The notes: a model not told the origin generated them from the letters alone. Shown: positions 9,299-17,051, counted from the first letter of the stretch. The stretch: DNA of 64,000 nt from Hanstruepera flava (GCF_023634025.1 NZ_JALJCW010000002.1:248001-312000), one strand, 5' to 3'. Made by a program: numbers and translations.

Positions 9299-9812
9299 TA
9301 ACCGTTAAACTTGTCATTGTGATGCTGATATGTATTGTCAGTAGTGGTAATCTCTTTTTAAGATTGGTTAAGTTTGAATTAGTAATACTTTACTACAGTC
9401 AAACTCCCTTTCTTTACAACTGCTGCGCTTATGTAAAATCATACCTTTCTTATCAAACTCCCCTTTCTTTGTCTTCGTCCACTACGACAAATTCATTCCC
9501 CTCTTCAGGCGAAGAGGGGAGCTGTGCTTGTTATAATTATTTAACCAATGGGCTTCTCCCTTTAGATAAAGGGAGGTGTCAAAAAGAAGGGCTTTTTGAC
9601 GGAGTGTTTGATTATAATGCTAATCGAAGTATAACAATCTTACTTCACTTGTTTGGAGATGCTGAAACAAGTTCAGCATGACAAGGAGATTAGCTGCGCT
9701 GAACCTAAAGGTTTCTTCACTTCGCTGCGCTTGTTCTGAAATCGAAGATTCGACGTAGTCAATGACATGGAGATTCTTCGTTTCACTTCGTTTACTAAAT
9801 AAAACAGGCCTA
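9299..9812. repeat. non-coding hairpin- and repeat-rich block, left part
   Basis: I see no convincing gene in this stretch; the one open frame of 120 codons at 9319-9681 runs through repeats and has no domain. It contains four perfect hairpins: 9497-9520 (stem TCCCCTCTTC), 9556-9575 (stem CTCCCTTT), 9578-9600 (stem GTCAAAAAG) and 9659-9679 (stem ATGCTGAA). From about 9685 onwards there are copies of a short repeat of the form GAGATTCTTC...CTGAATGACA. One copy carries an extra ATCGAAGATTCGACGTAGTC insert. A 35-bp stretch at 9316-9350 recurs with seven mismatches at 10503-10537. Confidence 0.7.
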
Positions 9813-10220
9813 TGTCATTCAGAGGGAGGAACGACCGAAGAATCTTTAAAGGTTCTAAATACTTTCATTCAAAAATTCCCAATTCGAATTAAAGGCATCA
9901 ATTAATTGTTCTTTTTTGATTCTGCTATAACCTTTTATTTGTTTTTCGCGTTCAATGGCTGTTTCAATATTATTAAAATGTTCATAGTATATGAGGAAAA
10001 AGCATTTGTATTTAGTTGTAAAAGCTTTAGAAAAAGGTAATGGGTTTTTGTGGTGATGTATACGTTCTTTAAGATTATTTGTAACACCTGTGTATAGTAC
10101 TGTTTTACTTTTGTTTGTTAACATGTAAACATAATAATTGTGTGTACCTATAGTTTTCATTAAACTAAATGTAATGAATTTTTGAGATTCTTCGTTTCAC
10201 TTCGTTTACTCTGAATGACA
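9813..10220. mobile_element. GIY-YIG unit, copy 1, bracketed by inverted short repeats (candidate mobile element)
   Basis: The 408-bp segment begins TGTCATTCAGAGGGAGG and continues CGACCGAAGAATCT. It ends with AGATTCTTCG...CTCTGAATGACA, the reverse complement of the left end apart from the middle bases. The only gene inside is the minus-strand GIY-YIG gene. A second unit of exactly the same length and layout is at 16504-16911. Termini and length therefore define a repeated unit. That it moves is inference; no target-site duplication was identified. Confidence 0.55.
9855..10160 (-). CDS. small GIY-YIG nuclease-domain protein, copy 1
   Basis: 101 residues, essentially a single GIY-YIG domain. 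YYVYMLTN (residues 9-16) is the first strand of the GIY motif, LYTGVTNNLKER (residues 22-33) carries the YIG-equivalent and the catalytic arginine, and EREKQIKG near residue 70 supplies the conserved glutamate region. Stand-alone proteins of this kind (UvrC/URI-type) are frequent and multi-copy in Flavobacteriia, with no assigned role. Copy 2 at 16546-16851 differs at about eight residues (for example IHHHK versus LYQHR). Both coding frame and length are conserved. Confidence 0.85.
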   Translation of the reverse strand: MKTIGTHNYYVYMLTNKSKTVLYTGVTNNLKERIHHHKNPLPFSKAFTTKYKCFFLIYYEHFNNIETAIEREKQIKGYSRIKKEQLIDAFNSNWEFLNESI

Positions 10221-10401
10221 GGGAGATTCTTCGTTTCACTTCGTTCACTCTGAATGACAAATGACTGATGATAGGGAGATTAGCTGCGCTGAACCTAAAG
10301 GTTTCTTCACATCGCTGCGCTCGTTCTGAATGACATGGAGATTCTTCACATCGCTTTACACGTTCTGAAATCGAAGATTCGACGTAGTCAATAACATGCT
10401 G
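10221..10401. repeat. tandem copies of the GATTCTTC...CTGAATGACA repeat
   Basis: Immediately after the GIY-YIG unit the short repeat continues head-to-tail in at least three variants (GAGATTCTTCGTTTCACTTCG..., a copy with AGCTGCGCTGAACCTAAAGG inserted, and a copy interrupted by the TCGAAGATTCGA hairpin insert). Spacers contain TGAC-rich strings such as AATGACTGATGATAGGG. No coding potential is seen. Confidence 0.7.
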
Positions 10402-10493
10402 ATTGTCATTCAGAGGGAGGAACGACCGAAGAATCTTTTAAAGTTTAACAAAATTTAGCATAAGGGATTCTTCACTTCGCTCTGAATGACAAT
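10402..10493. repeat. gene-less inverted pair of the same short repeat (REPIN-like)
   Basis: The 92-bp segment starts ATTGTCATTCAGAG (10402-10415) and ends with its perfect reverse complement CTCTGAATGACAAT (10480-10493). Inside the termini, CCGAAGAATC on the left pairs with GATTCTTC on the right. The interior is only about 30 bases of AT-rich sequence. It looks like a miniature version of the GIY-YIG unit without the gene. Confidence 0.7.
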
Positions 10494-10767
10494 AATAAAG
10501 GCATTGCAATGCTGGCATTTATCGTCAGTAGTGGTAAATACAAAGGACTTACGAATACCTCTTTATAAAAACAATAATATGTGAGTAATCTCTTTAGAGT
10601 TTAGCCTAGAATTAAAATCTACTAAACTAAAAGTTCAAGAAAGAGGGTCAAAATCCCGATAAGACCTTTGTGGAACTATAATCGAACTAATGGAATGCTT
10701 GTGGTACTTTAGAACAATATCTAATCATCAGTACATACTTTTAAAATAATTACCAAAGCTTAACCTT
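10494..10767. other. intergenic DNA without recognisable gene
   Basis: Apart from the right copy of the 35-bp imperfect direct repeat (10503-10537), I see no gene, RNA or strong hairpin here. The sequence is AT-rich with no long open frame. It leads into the promoter of the sugar transferase gene. Confidence 0.6.
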
Positions 10768-10797
10768 GCTTTATACGGTATACTTTTTATCTTTACC
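10768..10797 (+). promoter_or_regulatory. candidate promoter of the sugar transferase gene
   Basis: TTG (10768-10770), a 19-base spacer and TATCTTTA (10790-10797) match the Bacteroidota sigma-A pattern TTG-N(17-23)-TAnnTTTG except for the last base. The ATG follows 20 bases downstream. Confidence 0.4.
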
Positions 10798-10816
10798 TTA
10801 ACATTTTATTAACGAA

Positions 10817-12208
10817 ATGGGGAAGCAAACCGTACATTTTAATATTTCTGAACGTAAGATTTTATTGCGTTTAATGGATGTGATTAGTGTCTTGCTGGTA
10901 TTGTGCTTTATAAGTGTAAAATTTAATTTCGATTACTTTACCATAAGTGCAGAAAATTGGAGTTGGGTTTTGGTACTGGCACTTTACATTAGTGCGTTTG
11001 GTACTGTTTTTGAACTCTATGATTTACAAAAAGCCAGTAGACTGGATGCCGTGTTGGCCAATATTGTGCTTACAGCATCGGTAACCGTGTTGTTTTATTT
11101 ACTAACACCATATTTTACACCTTTTTTACCCGACAATCGTTTGCAAATTCTTTACTTTTATTTAGCTATTATAGTAGCGTTAATGCTTTGGCGCTTCTTA
11201 TATGTAAAGTTTATAACTTCGCCCAGATTTTATAAAAAGGTATTGATAGTAGGTGAGATTTCTAATATCGAAACCATTGTCGAGGCCTTTAAAAACTCGG
11301 ATCCCAATTATAAAATAATTGGATTTATTAATTGTGAAGCCAAAAAGGAAAATGATATTGTTTATAAGGGCATCTCGGAATATCAACCAGATGCTATCCA
11401 TCAGGTAATCCAAGAGGAAAACATCTCTGAGATTGTTGTGGCTAGTTATAATGCGGAAACGATTACTTCGGAAATTTATTTAGATTTAATAGCCTTACTG
11501 GAACGTGGTTTTCCCATTAAGGAATACACCCAGGTATATGAGGATATTACCTATAGGGTTCCAGTACAGTTTGTTGGTAAGGATTTTTACAAGTATTTTC
11601 CATTTAGTAGAAGCAATCAAAATAAACTGTATTTGTTTTTTCACAGATTGTTCGATTTAGTTATTGCATGTATTGGTGTAGTATGTGCTTTAATCTTGAT
11701 GCCTTTTATTATAATGGGGAATGTAGTGGCTAATCGTGGCCCTCTATTTTATTCACAAGAACGGGTGGGAAAGAATGGCGAAGTGTTTAAAATTGTTAAG
11801 TTTCGTACCATGATTGTAAATGCCGAAAAGGAAGGTGCGGTTTGGGCCACAAAACATGATAAACGGGTTACTGCTTTTGGACGGTTTTTAAGACGTTCAC
11901 GATTAGATGAGATGCCACAGTTTTTTAATATTTTAAAAGGTGATATGAGTTTAATAGGACCAAGGCCAGAACGCCCTTATTTTGTTCAGGAGCTATCTAA
12001 AGTCATTCCGTTTTATGAAACGAGACATATTATAAAACCTGGACTTACGGGTTGGGCTCAAGTTAAAGTGCGTTATGGTTCTACTGTTGAGGATAGCCTA
12101 TTAAAGCTACAATACGATCTGTATTATATTAAGCACCGTAGTTTCTTTTTAGATGCTAATGTTATTATAAAAACCTTGAGCACTATGATATTTTTTAGGG
12201 GACAGTAG
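10817..12208 (+). CDS. polyprenyl-phosphate glycosyl-1-phosphate transferase (initiating sugar transferase)
   Basis: 463 residues with the WcaJ/WbaP-type architecture: four to five N-terminal transmembrane helices (residues about 10-135), a central Rossmann-like region (KKVLIVGE, KIIGFINC), one more hydrophobic segment near 275, and the C-terminal bacterial sugar transferase domain. Diagnostic motifs are GPLFYSQERVGKNG, FKIVKFRTM, RFLRRSRLDEMPQ and MSLIGPRPERPYF. It transfers a sugar-1-phosphate from a nucleotide sugar to undecaprenyl phosphate, the first step of repeat-unit assembly. It is cut off from the main glycosyltransferase cluster by the repeat block at 9299-10767. Confidence 0.93.
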   Translation: MGKQTVHFNISERKILLRLMDVISVLLVLCFISVKFNFDYFTISAENWSWVLVLALYISAFGTVFELYDLQKASRLDAVLANIVLTASVTVLFYLLTPYFTPFLPDNRLQILYFYLAIIVALMLWRFLYVKFITSPRFYKKVLIVGEISNIETIVEAFKNSDPNYKIIGFINCEAKKENDIVYKGISEYQPDAIHQVIQEENISEIVVASYNAETITSEIYLDLIALLERGFPIKEYTQVYEDITYRVPVQFVGKDFYKYFPFSRSNQNKLYLFFHRLFDLVIACIGVVCALILMPFIIMGNVVANRGPLFYSQERVGKNGEVFKIVKFRTMIVNAEKEGAVWATKHDKRVTAFGRFLRRSRLDEMPQFFNILKGDMSLIGPRPERPYFVQELSKVIPFYETRHIIKPGLTGWAQVKVRYGSTVEDSLLKLQYDLYYIKHRSFFLDANVIIKTLSTMIFFRGQ

Positions 12209-12245
12209 TTTTTTTAATTAAGAATTAAGAATTACTATAACCTTT

Positions 12246-13418
12246 TTACAACCTTTTCTTTAAAGCATATATCACATACACATACCGAATGGCTAATGCT
12301 AATAACAACGGTATAAGTACTGGAGCAAAAACTTGTATGCCAACAGTCCAATGAAAGGCCATTAAGGCTAGCATAATAAGCAAAAACTTTAAGAATTTGA
12401 TACCCCATAGCTTTGGTTGTTTTTTAAGTAATTGTATACCCAAAATAATATTGAGCGGAAATGCCCAAAGTAAATTATAGTTTTGAGCTGTAGCCGTATG
12501 ATCAGTAGCAAACCATAATAGTAAAAGCAACAAACCAATAACGCCTGTTAATGCAGAAATAGTAAAATCTAACCATCGGCTTTGTTTTCCTTTAATAAAA
12601 TCGAAATAAGTTATAATAACTATAAACAGCCCAATAGCACCTAATATAAAACCCGGACTAATAAAAAATGACGATTTGTTGGAGTTGATATCCTGTTTGG
12701 TATACAAGGTTTTGTCTTGCTTGACCAGTTTTTTGTTACCATTTCCCAAAGTAGCCGTGTTAAAAAACGTATGTATGTACTCTGGTAAAAACATATGCTC
12801 TTCGGCAGTGGCGGTTTGATCAATTACAGAACCTAATGCTAGGTCTATACCCATGCTGCCCCAAGAATTGGTTTTCAAATTATCCTGAATAAGTGTGCGA
12901 AATGTTTGCGGTTGAAATACTTCTGGTTCATGAAAAACTATAGGTTCACCAATAGCTGTTTGTAAAACATCTCTAATTTTAGTCGCACAGTTGTTATAGA
13001 AAAAGTCGTAAAGGTAACGCCTGTTTTCGGGTTTGTAATTCTCAAGTAGATAGTCAAAAAGCACTTGTTTTTGCTCAGAATCTAAATCTAATTCTTGAGA
13101 TAGAACAGTTCTGTCTTGACGTTTGTACATGAGCATAAAATCGTCAAAATAGTTAACACCAATAAGATAATGTAATTTGCCCTGCGCAAATTTGGTATAG
13201 AAATTAGGGGTATCAAAATCATAAACACCATAATTAAATACCATATCAATGTTTTGGGAGTGATCTTGAATATGAAATGCCGAATGCCCAAAAGCATCAT
13301 TTAAATTTGAGCCTGGACCAATAGTTAAAACACGAATGGAAGCTTCTGGTGATAATTGTTGCGCAAATAGGTTGTGAACACTTAAAAAAACTAAAAATAT
13401 AAGTATGCGCAAGCTCAT
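12246..13418 (-). CDS. DUF4105 / Lnb-type protein, candidate lipoprotein N-acyltransferase
   Basis: 390 residues: signal peptide (cleavage near NLFAQ, residue 20), a periplasmic domain of about 230 residues, then four to five membrane helices from about residue 250. The periplasmic part has FGHSAFHI (His45) and FYNNCATKIRD (Cys144), the expected His and Cys of the Lnb N-terminal periplasmic domain family (formerly DUF4105). Lnb was reported in Bacteroides as the enzyme that N-acylates lipoproteins in organisms lacking Lnt. That this homologue is the functional Lnb here is inference. The PorV-like gene lies 13 bases upstream in the same direction. Confidence 0.75.
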   Translation of the reverse strand: MSLRILIFLVFLSVHNLFAQQLSPEASIRVLTIGPGSNLNDAFGHSAFHIQDHSQNIDMVFNYGVYDFDTPNFYTKFAQGKLHYLIGVNYFDDFMLMYKRQDRTVLSQELDLDSEQKQVLFDYLLENYKPENRRYLYDFFYNNCATKIRDVLQTAIGEPIVFHEPEVFQPQTFRTLIQDNLKTNSWGSMGIDLALGSVIDQTATAEEHMFLPEYIHTFFNTATLGNGNKKLVKQDKTLYTKQDINSNKSSFFISPGFILGAIGLFIVIITYFDFIKGKQSRWLDFTISALTGVIGLLLLLLWFATDHTATAQNYNLLWAFPLNIILGIQLLKKQPKLWGIKFLKFLLIMLALMAFHWTVGIQVFAPVLIPLLLALAIRYVYVIYALKKRL

Positions 13419-13431
13419 GGTAAGGGTTTAA

Positions 13432-14505
13432 TTAGCGAAAGATACTAAAATCCAATTTTAGTGAAAAGACATTGGAATAGAGGGCGACACTTTGGTCACC
13501 AATATCTGTAAAGGCATAATCTATTTCTATACCTTTATATCGGAAACCAAGACCAATACTAGGTTGAAACGTCACCTTTTCTGAATTGTCTATTTGTAGC
13601 TCATTTTGAAAATTACCCATACCAGCACGTAAGAACACCATATCAATATACCCAAACTCTAAACCTAAAGCAGGTGCTATGCTGGCAAATGATGTAGAAA
13701 TAACATCGTTGGTTTCTGCAAAACGAAAGTTCAAGTCTACTTCAGCCAATAAGGAATAATCATAACGGATAATAAATTTCTTGGCGACACCAAATTGTAA
13801 TTTAGGAATGGTTATTTCGGTCGTTTCAGGCAAATCTTGATTCTCACCTGGTATGGCATTTTGTATTTTTTCAAATTCTTCTTCGTTAATCGCCCAAGCA
13901 TTGTAGGTTGTTGTAATATCACGAGCCATAATACCAAACTTCCATTCGTCTTTGGTTTCAAATTGAATAGCGGCATCAAGTCCGAAACCCCAAGACGTAG
14001 CAAAATCACCAATAATACGGCGTATAACTTTGGCATTTATACCATAATTTAAACCATCTAAGGGTAGTTTGCGAGAATATGAAAAGGTAAACCCATAATC
14101 GGCAGTAGAGAACAGACTTATCCTATCATAATTAATATTTCCATCGGCATCAATTAATTCGGTAGTATTTAAAATATCATCAACAGCAAAACGTATTACC
14201 GAAATACCAATGGCACTTCTGTCGTCCAAAGGCATAGCAAATGCTATATAATCATAATTGGCAATATTGGCAAAGTAACTGGAGTGCATTAAGGCAATTT
14301 GTTTGTCCTCTAAAGCGGTTAAACCAGCAGGGTTCCAATAACCAGAATTAACATCGGCAGTACTAGCAGTTACCGCGTTGCTCATACCTAGAGCCGCAGC
14401 ATCTACACCAATATTCATAAATTCATTGGAATATTTACGAACAGTTTGTCCACATAACGAAATGGAAACTACAACTAATAGTGCCGTGGTTAGTAAGGTT
14501 CTCAA
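13432..14505 (-). CDS. PorV/PorQ-family outer membrane protein (PorV2-like)
   Basis: A predicted outer-membrane beta-barrel with signal peptide (LLTTALLVVVSISLCGQ) and the family's N-terminal pattern EFMNIGVDAAALGMSNA...GYWNPAGL, as found in PorV/PorQ/UPF0164 proteins of type IX secretion organisms. I start it at TTG 14505 (MRTLLTTALL), because the open frame extends 47 codons further upstream but those residues are unlike a signal peptide. PorV proteins shuttle T9SS cargo at the outer membrane; PorV2-type paralogues have no settled role. Divergent from pssA. Confidence 0.8.
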   Translation of the reverse strand: MRTLLTTALLVVVSISLCGQTVRKYSNEFMNIGVDAAALGMSNAVTASTADVNSGYWNPAGLTALEDKQIALMHSSYFANIANYDYIAFAMPLDDRSAIGISVIRFAVDDILNTTELIDADGNINYDRISLFSTADYGFTFSYSRKLPLDGLNYGINAKVIRRIIGDFATSWGFGLDAAIQFETKDEWKFGIMARDITTTYNAWAINEEEFEKIQNAIPGENQDLPETTEITIPKLQFGVAKKFIIRYDYSLLAEVDLNFRFAETNDVISTSFASIAPALGLEFGYIDMVFLRAGMGNFQNELQIDNSEKVTFQPSIGLGFRYKGIEIDYAFTDIGDQSVALYSNVFSLKLDFSIFR

Positions 14506-14579
14506 AAACAATTCTTTTTTTGCAAATATGCTACAATTTTTCAATATAATAAACTTGAATTTTATAGACTTATTGTGCG

Positions 14580-14606
14580 TTGTTTGTTTTAGACGCAAAT
14601 AGTTTG
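14580..14606 (+). promoter_or_regulatory. candidate promoter of pssA
   Basis: TTG (14580-14582), 17 bases, then TAGTTTG (14600-14606), a near match to TTG-N17-TAnnTTTG. It lies in the 129-bp divergent gap between the PorV-like gene and pssA, 28 bases before the ATG. Confidence 0.4.
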
Positions 14607-14634
14607 TTATTTTTACAAAGCATAATGCATATTT

Positions 14635-15384
14635 ATGAAAAAACACATCCCTAATATAATTACCTTGCTAAACCTATTTTGTGGTTGTATAGCCGTTATT
14701 CTGGTTATGAATAATTATTTTGTGGCATCAGCCATTTTTGTTTTTTTAGGTATTTTCTTCGACTTTTTTGATGGTTTGGCTGCTCGTAAATTACATGTTC
14801 AGAGCGAACTGGGCCTGCAGTTGGATTCTCTGGCAGATATGGTGACCAGTGGGTTAGTTCCGGGATTAATGATGTATAAGCTTATAGAGCTAACAGGGCC
14901 GCAATGGGATTATTTAGAATATTACAGTACTGTTGGGTTTGAAATTTCTAATGCTGAAATGTATTTGTTTTTACCATTAATAGGCTTACTTATCACCCTA
15001 GCTTCTGCCTATAGGTTAGCCAACTTTAACATTGATACCGAACAGCAATCATATTTTAAAGGCTTACCAACACCAGCCAATGCCTTGTTAATTTTATCGT
15101 TTCCTTTAATTATGGAATTTCAAAATAACGATATCATTAATGCGACCATTACCAATGTTTGGTTTTTAATTGGCGTAACCATATTGAGCTGCTATGCATT
15201 AAACGCACCCTTTAAATTGTTTTCGCTAAAATTTAAAACTTGGGGGTTTAGTGAAAATAGTATGCGTTATACTTTTTTACTTTTAAGCATTGTGTTGTTA
15301 ATTGTCTTGCAATTTGCAGCAATTCCATTAATTATTGTTGGTTATATACTTCTATCTTTGTTGGCTCAAAAAACAATTGTTTAA
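14635..15384 (+). CDS. pssA: CDP-diacylglycerol-serine O-phosphatidyltransferase
   Basis: 249 residues with six to seven membrane segments. The CDP-alcohol phosphatidyltransferase signature DG-x2-AR-x8-G-x3-D-x3-D is complete (starting FFDGLAARK and ending QLDSLAD). It makes phosphatidylserine from CDP-diacylglycerol and serine, the precursor of phosphatidylethanolamine, at the inner membrane. SGLVPGLMMY after the signature is typical of the bacterial PssA branch rather than PgsA. The DUF808 gene starts 19 bases downstream. Confidence 0.9.
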   Translation: MKKHIPNIITLLNLFCGCIAVILVMNNYFVASAIFVFLGIFFDFFDGLAARKLHVQSELGLQLDSLADMVTSGLVPGLMMYKLIELTGPQWDYLEYYSTVGFEISNAEMYLFLPLIGLLITLASAYRLANFNIDTEQQSYFKGLPTPANALLILSFPLIMEFQNNDIINATITNVWFLIGVTILSCYALNAPFKLFSLKFKTWGFSENSMRYTFLLLSIVLLIVLQFAAIPLIIVGYILLSLLAQKTIV

Positions 15385-15403
15385 TATAATATTGAAATTA
15401 TAA

Positions 15404-16279
15404 ATGGCTTCAGGTTTTTTTGCCTTATTGGATGATATTGGTGCTTTAATGGATGATGTGGTGGTTATGAGCAAAGTAACCACCAAAAAAACCGCGGGTA
15501 TTCTAGGTGACGATTTGGCTGTGAATGCTGAAAAGGCTTCTGGTTTTATGTCATCACGCGAGCTCCCTGTTTTATGGGCTATTACAAAAGGCTCGTTTTT
15601 AAACAAGCTTATTATTTTACCTATCGCTTTTGTGTTAAGTGCTGTTGTGCCTTGGGCTGTGACACTGATTTTAGTTTTAGGAGGCGTGTATTTGGCTTTT
15701 GAAGGCGCCGAAAAGATTTACGAATTTTTTGTACCCCATGCCCATGGGGAACAGGAACAGGTTACGGCAAGTATGCCTAAAGAGAGTGTGCTTGATATAG
15801 AAAAGAAAAAAGTAAAGTCGGCTATTATTACCGATTTTATTTTATCTGTTGAAATTGTCATTATTGCTTTAGGGACCGTTGTAAACCAGGATTTACTGTT
15901 TCAAATATTGGTCGTATCTATAGTGGCTATTATTGCAACTATTGGAGTTTATGGTATTGTGGCTTTGTTGGTACGTATGGACGATTTTGGATTATGGTTG
16001 GTTAAGCGTAACGCTGATGAAAAAGGTTTACTGTTTAGTTTAGGCAACCTTTTAATTCAGGCTTTACCATGGATTATTAAAAGTTTATCGGTAATTGGAA
16101 CAATTGCCCTGTTATTGGTTGCTGGAGGCATTTTTGTGCACAATATAGATGGCTTACATCATGTGTTGGAGTTGTGGCCAGGTCTGTTACGCGATTTTGT
16201 TGTAGGGTTGGGTGTAGGGTTTATGGCGCTTTTAGTTTTTAAAGCTGTGAAAGGAATTGTGAACATGTTTAGGCGATAA
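15404..16279 (+). CDS. DUF808 (YedI-like) membrane protein
   Basis: 291 residues. The N-terminus MASGFFALLDDIGALMDD is highly characteristic of the DUF808/YedI family, and several hydrophobic helices follow (about 65-95, 125-185, 215-245, 260-280). Members are inner-membrane proteins of unknown function, found across proteobacteria and Bacteroidota. Nineteen bases after pssA, so probably co-transcribed. Confidence 0.85.
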   Translation: MASGFFALLDDIGALMDDVVVMSKVTTKKTAGILGDDLAVNAEKASGFMSSRELPVLWAITKGSFLNKLIILPIAFVLSAVVPWAVTLILVLGGVYLAFEGAEKIYEFFVPHAHGEQEQVTASMPKESVLDIEKKKVKSAIITDFILSVEIVIIALGTVVNQDLLFQILVVSIVAIIATIGVYGIVALLVRMDDFGLWLVKRNADEKGLLFSLGNLLIQALPWIIKSLSVIGTIALLLVAGGIFVHNIDGLHHVLELWPGLLRDFVVGLGVGFMALLVFKAVKGIVNMFRR

Positions 16280-16310
16280 GTAAAGCGTGGTACATGACAG
16301 ATGGCAAATG

Positions 16311-16503
16311 ACTGATGACAGGTGACAAAGAGATTTTTCGCTACGCTCTGAATGACAAGTGACTAATGATAAATAGATTCTTCACATCGCTGTGCTCGTT
16401 CTGAAATCGAAGATTCGACGTAGTCAATGACAATGGGATTCTTCACTTCAAGATTCTTCGCTACGCTCTGAATGACAGAGATATTCTTTGTTAAAAAGAC
16501 CAA
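16311..16503. repeat. array of GATTCTTC...CTGAATGACA repeats left of GIY-YIG unit 2
   Basis: At least three copies of the short repeat, with variants GAGATTTTTCGCTACGCTC, GATTCTTCACATCGCTGTGC plus the TCGAAGATTCGA insert, and AGATTCTTCGCTACGCTC, each ending CTGAATGACA or its interrupted form. They are preceded by TGAC-rich tandem text (16300-16330). Same family as the block at 9685-10493. Confidence 0.7.
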
Positions 16504-16911
16504 TGTCATTCAGAGGGAGGGACGACCGAAGAATCTTTCAAACTTTTAAATACTATCATTCAAAAATTCCCAATTCGAATTAAAGGCATCAATTAATTGT
16601 TCTTTTTTGATTCTGCTTAATCCTTTTATTTGTTTTTCGCGTTCAATGGCTATTTCAATATTATTAAAATGTTCATAATATATTAGGAAAAAACATTTGT
16701 ATTTAGTTGTAAAAGCTTTGGAAAAAGGTAATGGGTTTCTGTGCTGATATAAACGTTCTTTAAGATTATTTGTAACACCTGTATATAGTACTGTTTTACT
16801 TTTATTTGTTAACATGTAAACATAATAATTGTGTGTGCCTTTAGTTTTCATTAAACTAAATGTAATGAATTTTTGAGATTCTTCACTTCACTACGTTCGT
16901 TCTGAATGACA
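16504..16911. mobile_element. GIY-YIG unit, copy 2, bracketed by inverted short repeats (candidate mobile element)
   Basis: Same length (408 bp) and layout as the unit at 9813-10220. The left end is TGTCATTCAGAGGGAGGG and the right end AGATTCTTCACTTC...TCTGAATGACA. The bases from the gene start to the right terminus (TTTTCATTAAACTAAATGTA and on) match copy 1 exactly up to the terminal repeat. The two copies lie about 6.7 kb apart in the same orientation. Confidence 0.55.
16546..16851 (-). CDS. small GIY-YIG nuclease-domain protein, copy 2
   Basis: 101 residues, about 92% identical to copy 1 by eye (differences at residues 4, 34-36, 38, 67, 78 and 99). The YYVYMLTN, LYTGVTNN and EREKQIKG segments are unchanged. 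Several nucleotide differences between copies are silent, which suggests the protein is under selection rather than passively duplicated. Function unknown; see the surrounding inverted-repeat unit. Confidence 0.85.
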   Translation of the reverse strand: MKTKGTHNYYVYMLTNKSKTVLYTGVTNNLKERLYQHRNPLPFSKAFTTKYKCFFLIYYEHFNNIEIAIEREKQIKGLSRIKKEQLIDAFNSNWEFLNDSI

Positions 16912-17040
16912 AGGAGATTCTTCACTTCACTACGTTCGTTCTGAATGACAAATGACTGATGATAGGGAGATTCTTCACATCGCTGTGCTCGTTCTGAAAT
17001 CGAAGATTCGACGTAGTTAATGACAACAGGTGACCGATTA
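16912..17040. repeat. array of the same short repeat right of GIY-YIG unit 2
   Basis: Two copies of GAGATTCTTCAC...CTGAATGACA follow the unit. The second is interrupted by the ATCGAAGATTCGACGTAGT insert, and TGAC-rich text (ACAGGTGACCGATTATGAAT) comes after it. Ends next to the lptB stop codon. Confidence 0.7.
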
Positions 17041-17051
17041 TGAATGATAGG

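Noticed and set aside
9319-9681. Open frame of 120 codons after the last glycosyltransferase gene
   Set aside because: It runs through three perfect hairpins and repeat text, shows no domain or signal peptide, and has repetitive composition; treated as chance reading through repeats.
9655-10500. Possible CRISPR array in the repeat block
   Set aside because: Repeat copies vary in length and sequence, some are inverted or interrupted, spacers are not uniform, and no cas gene is in the window.
13837-14602. Two + strand open frames opposite the PorV-like gene
   Set aside because: They lie antisense to a well-supported beta-barrel gene with signal peptide and have no recognisable features.
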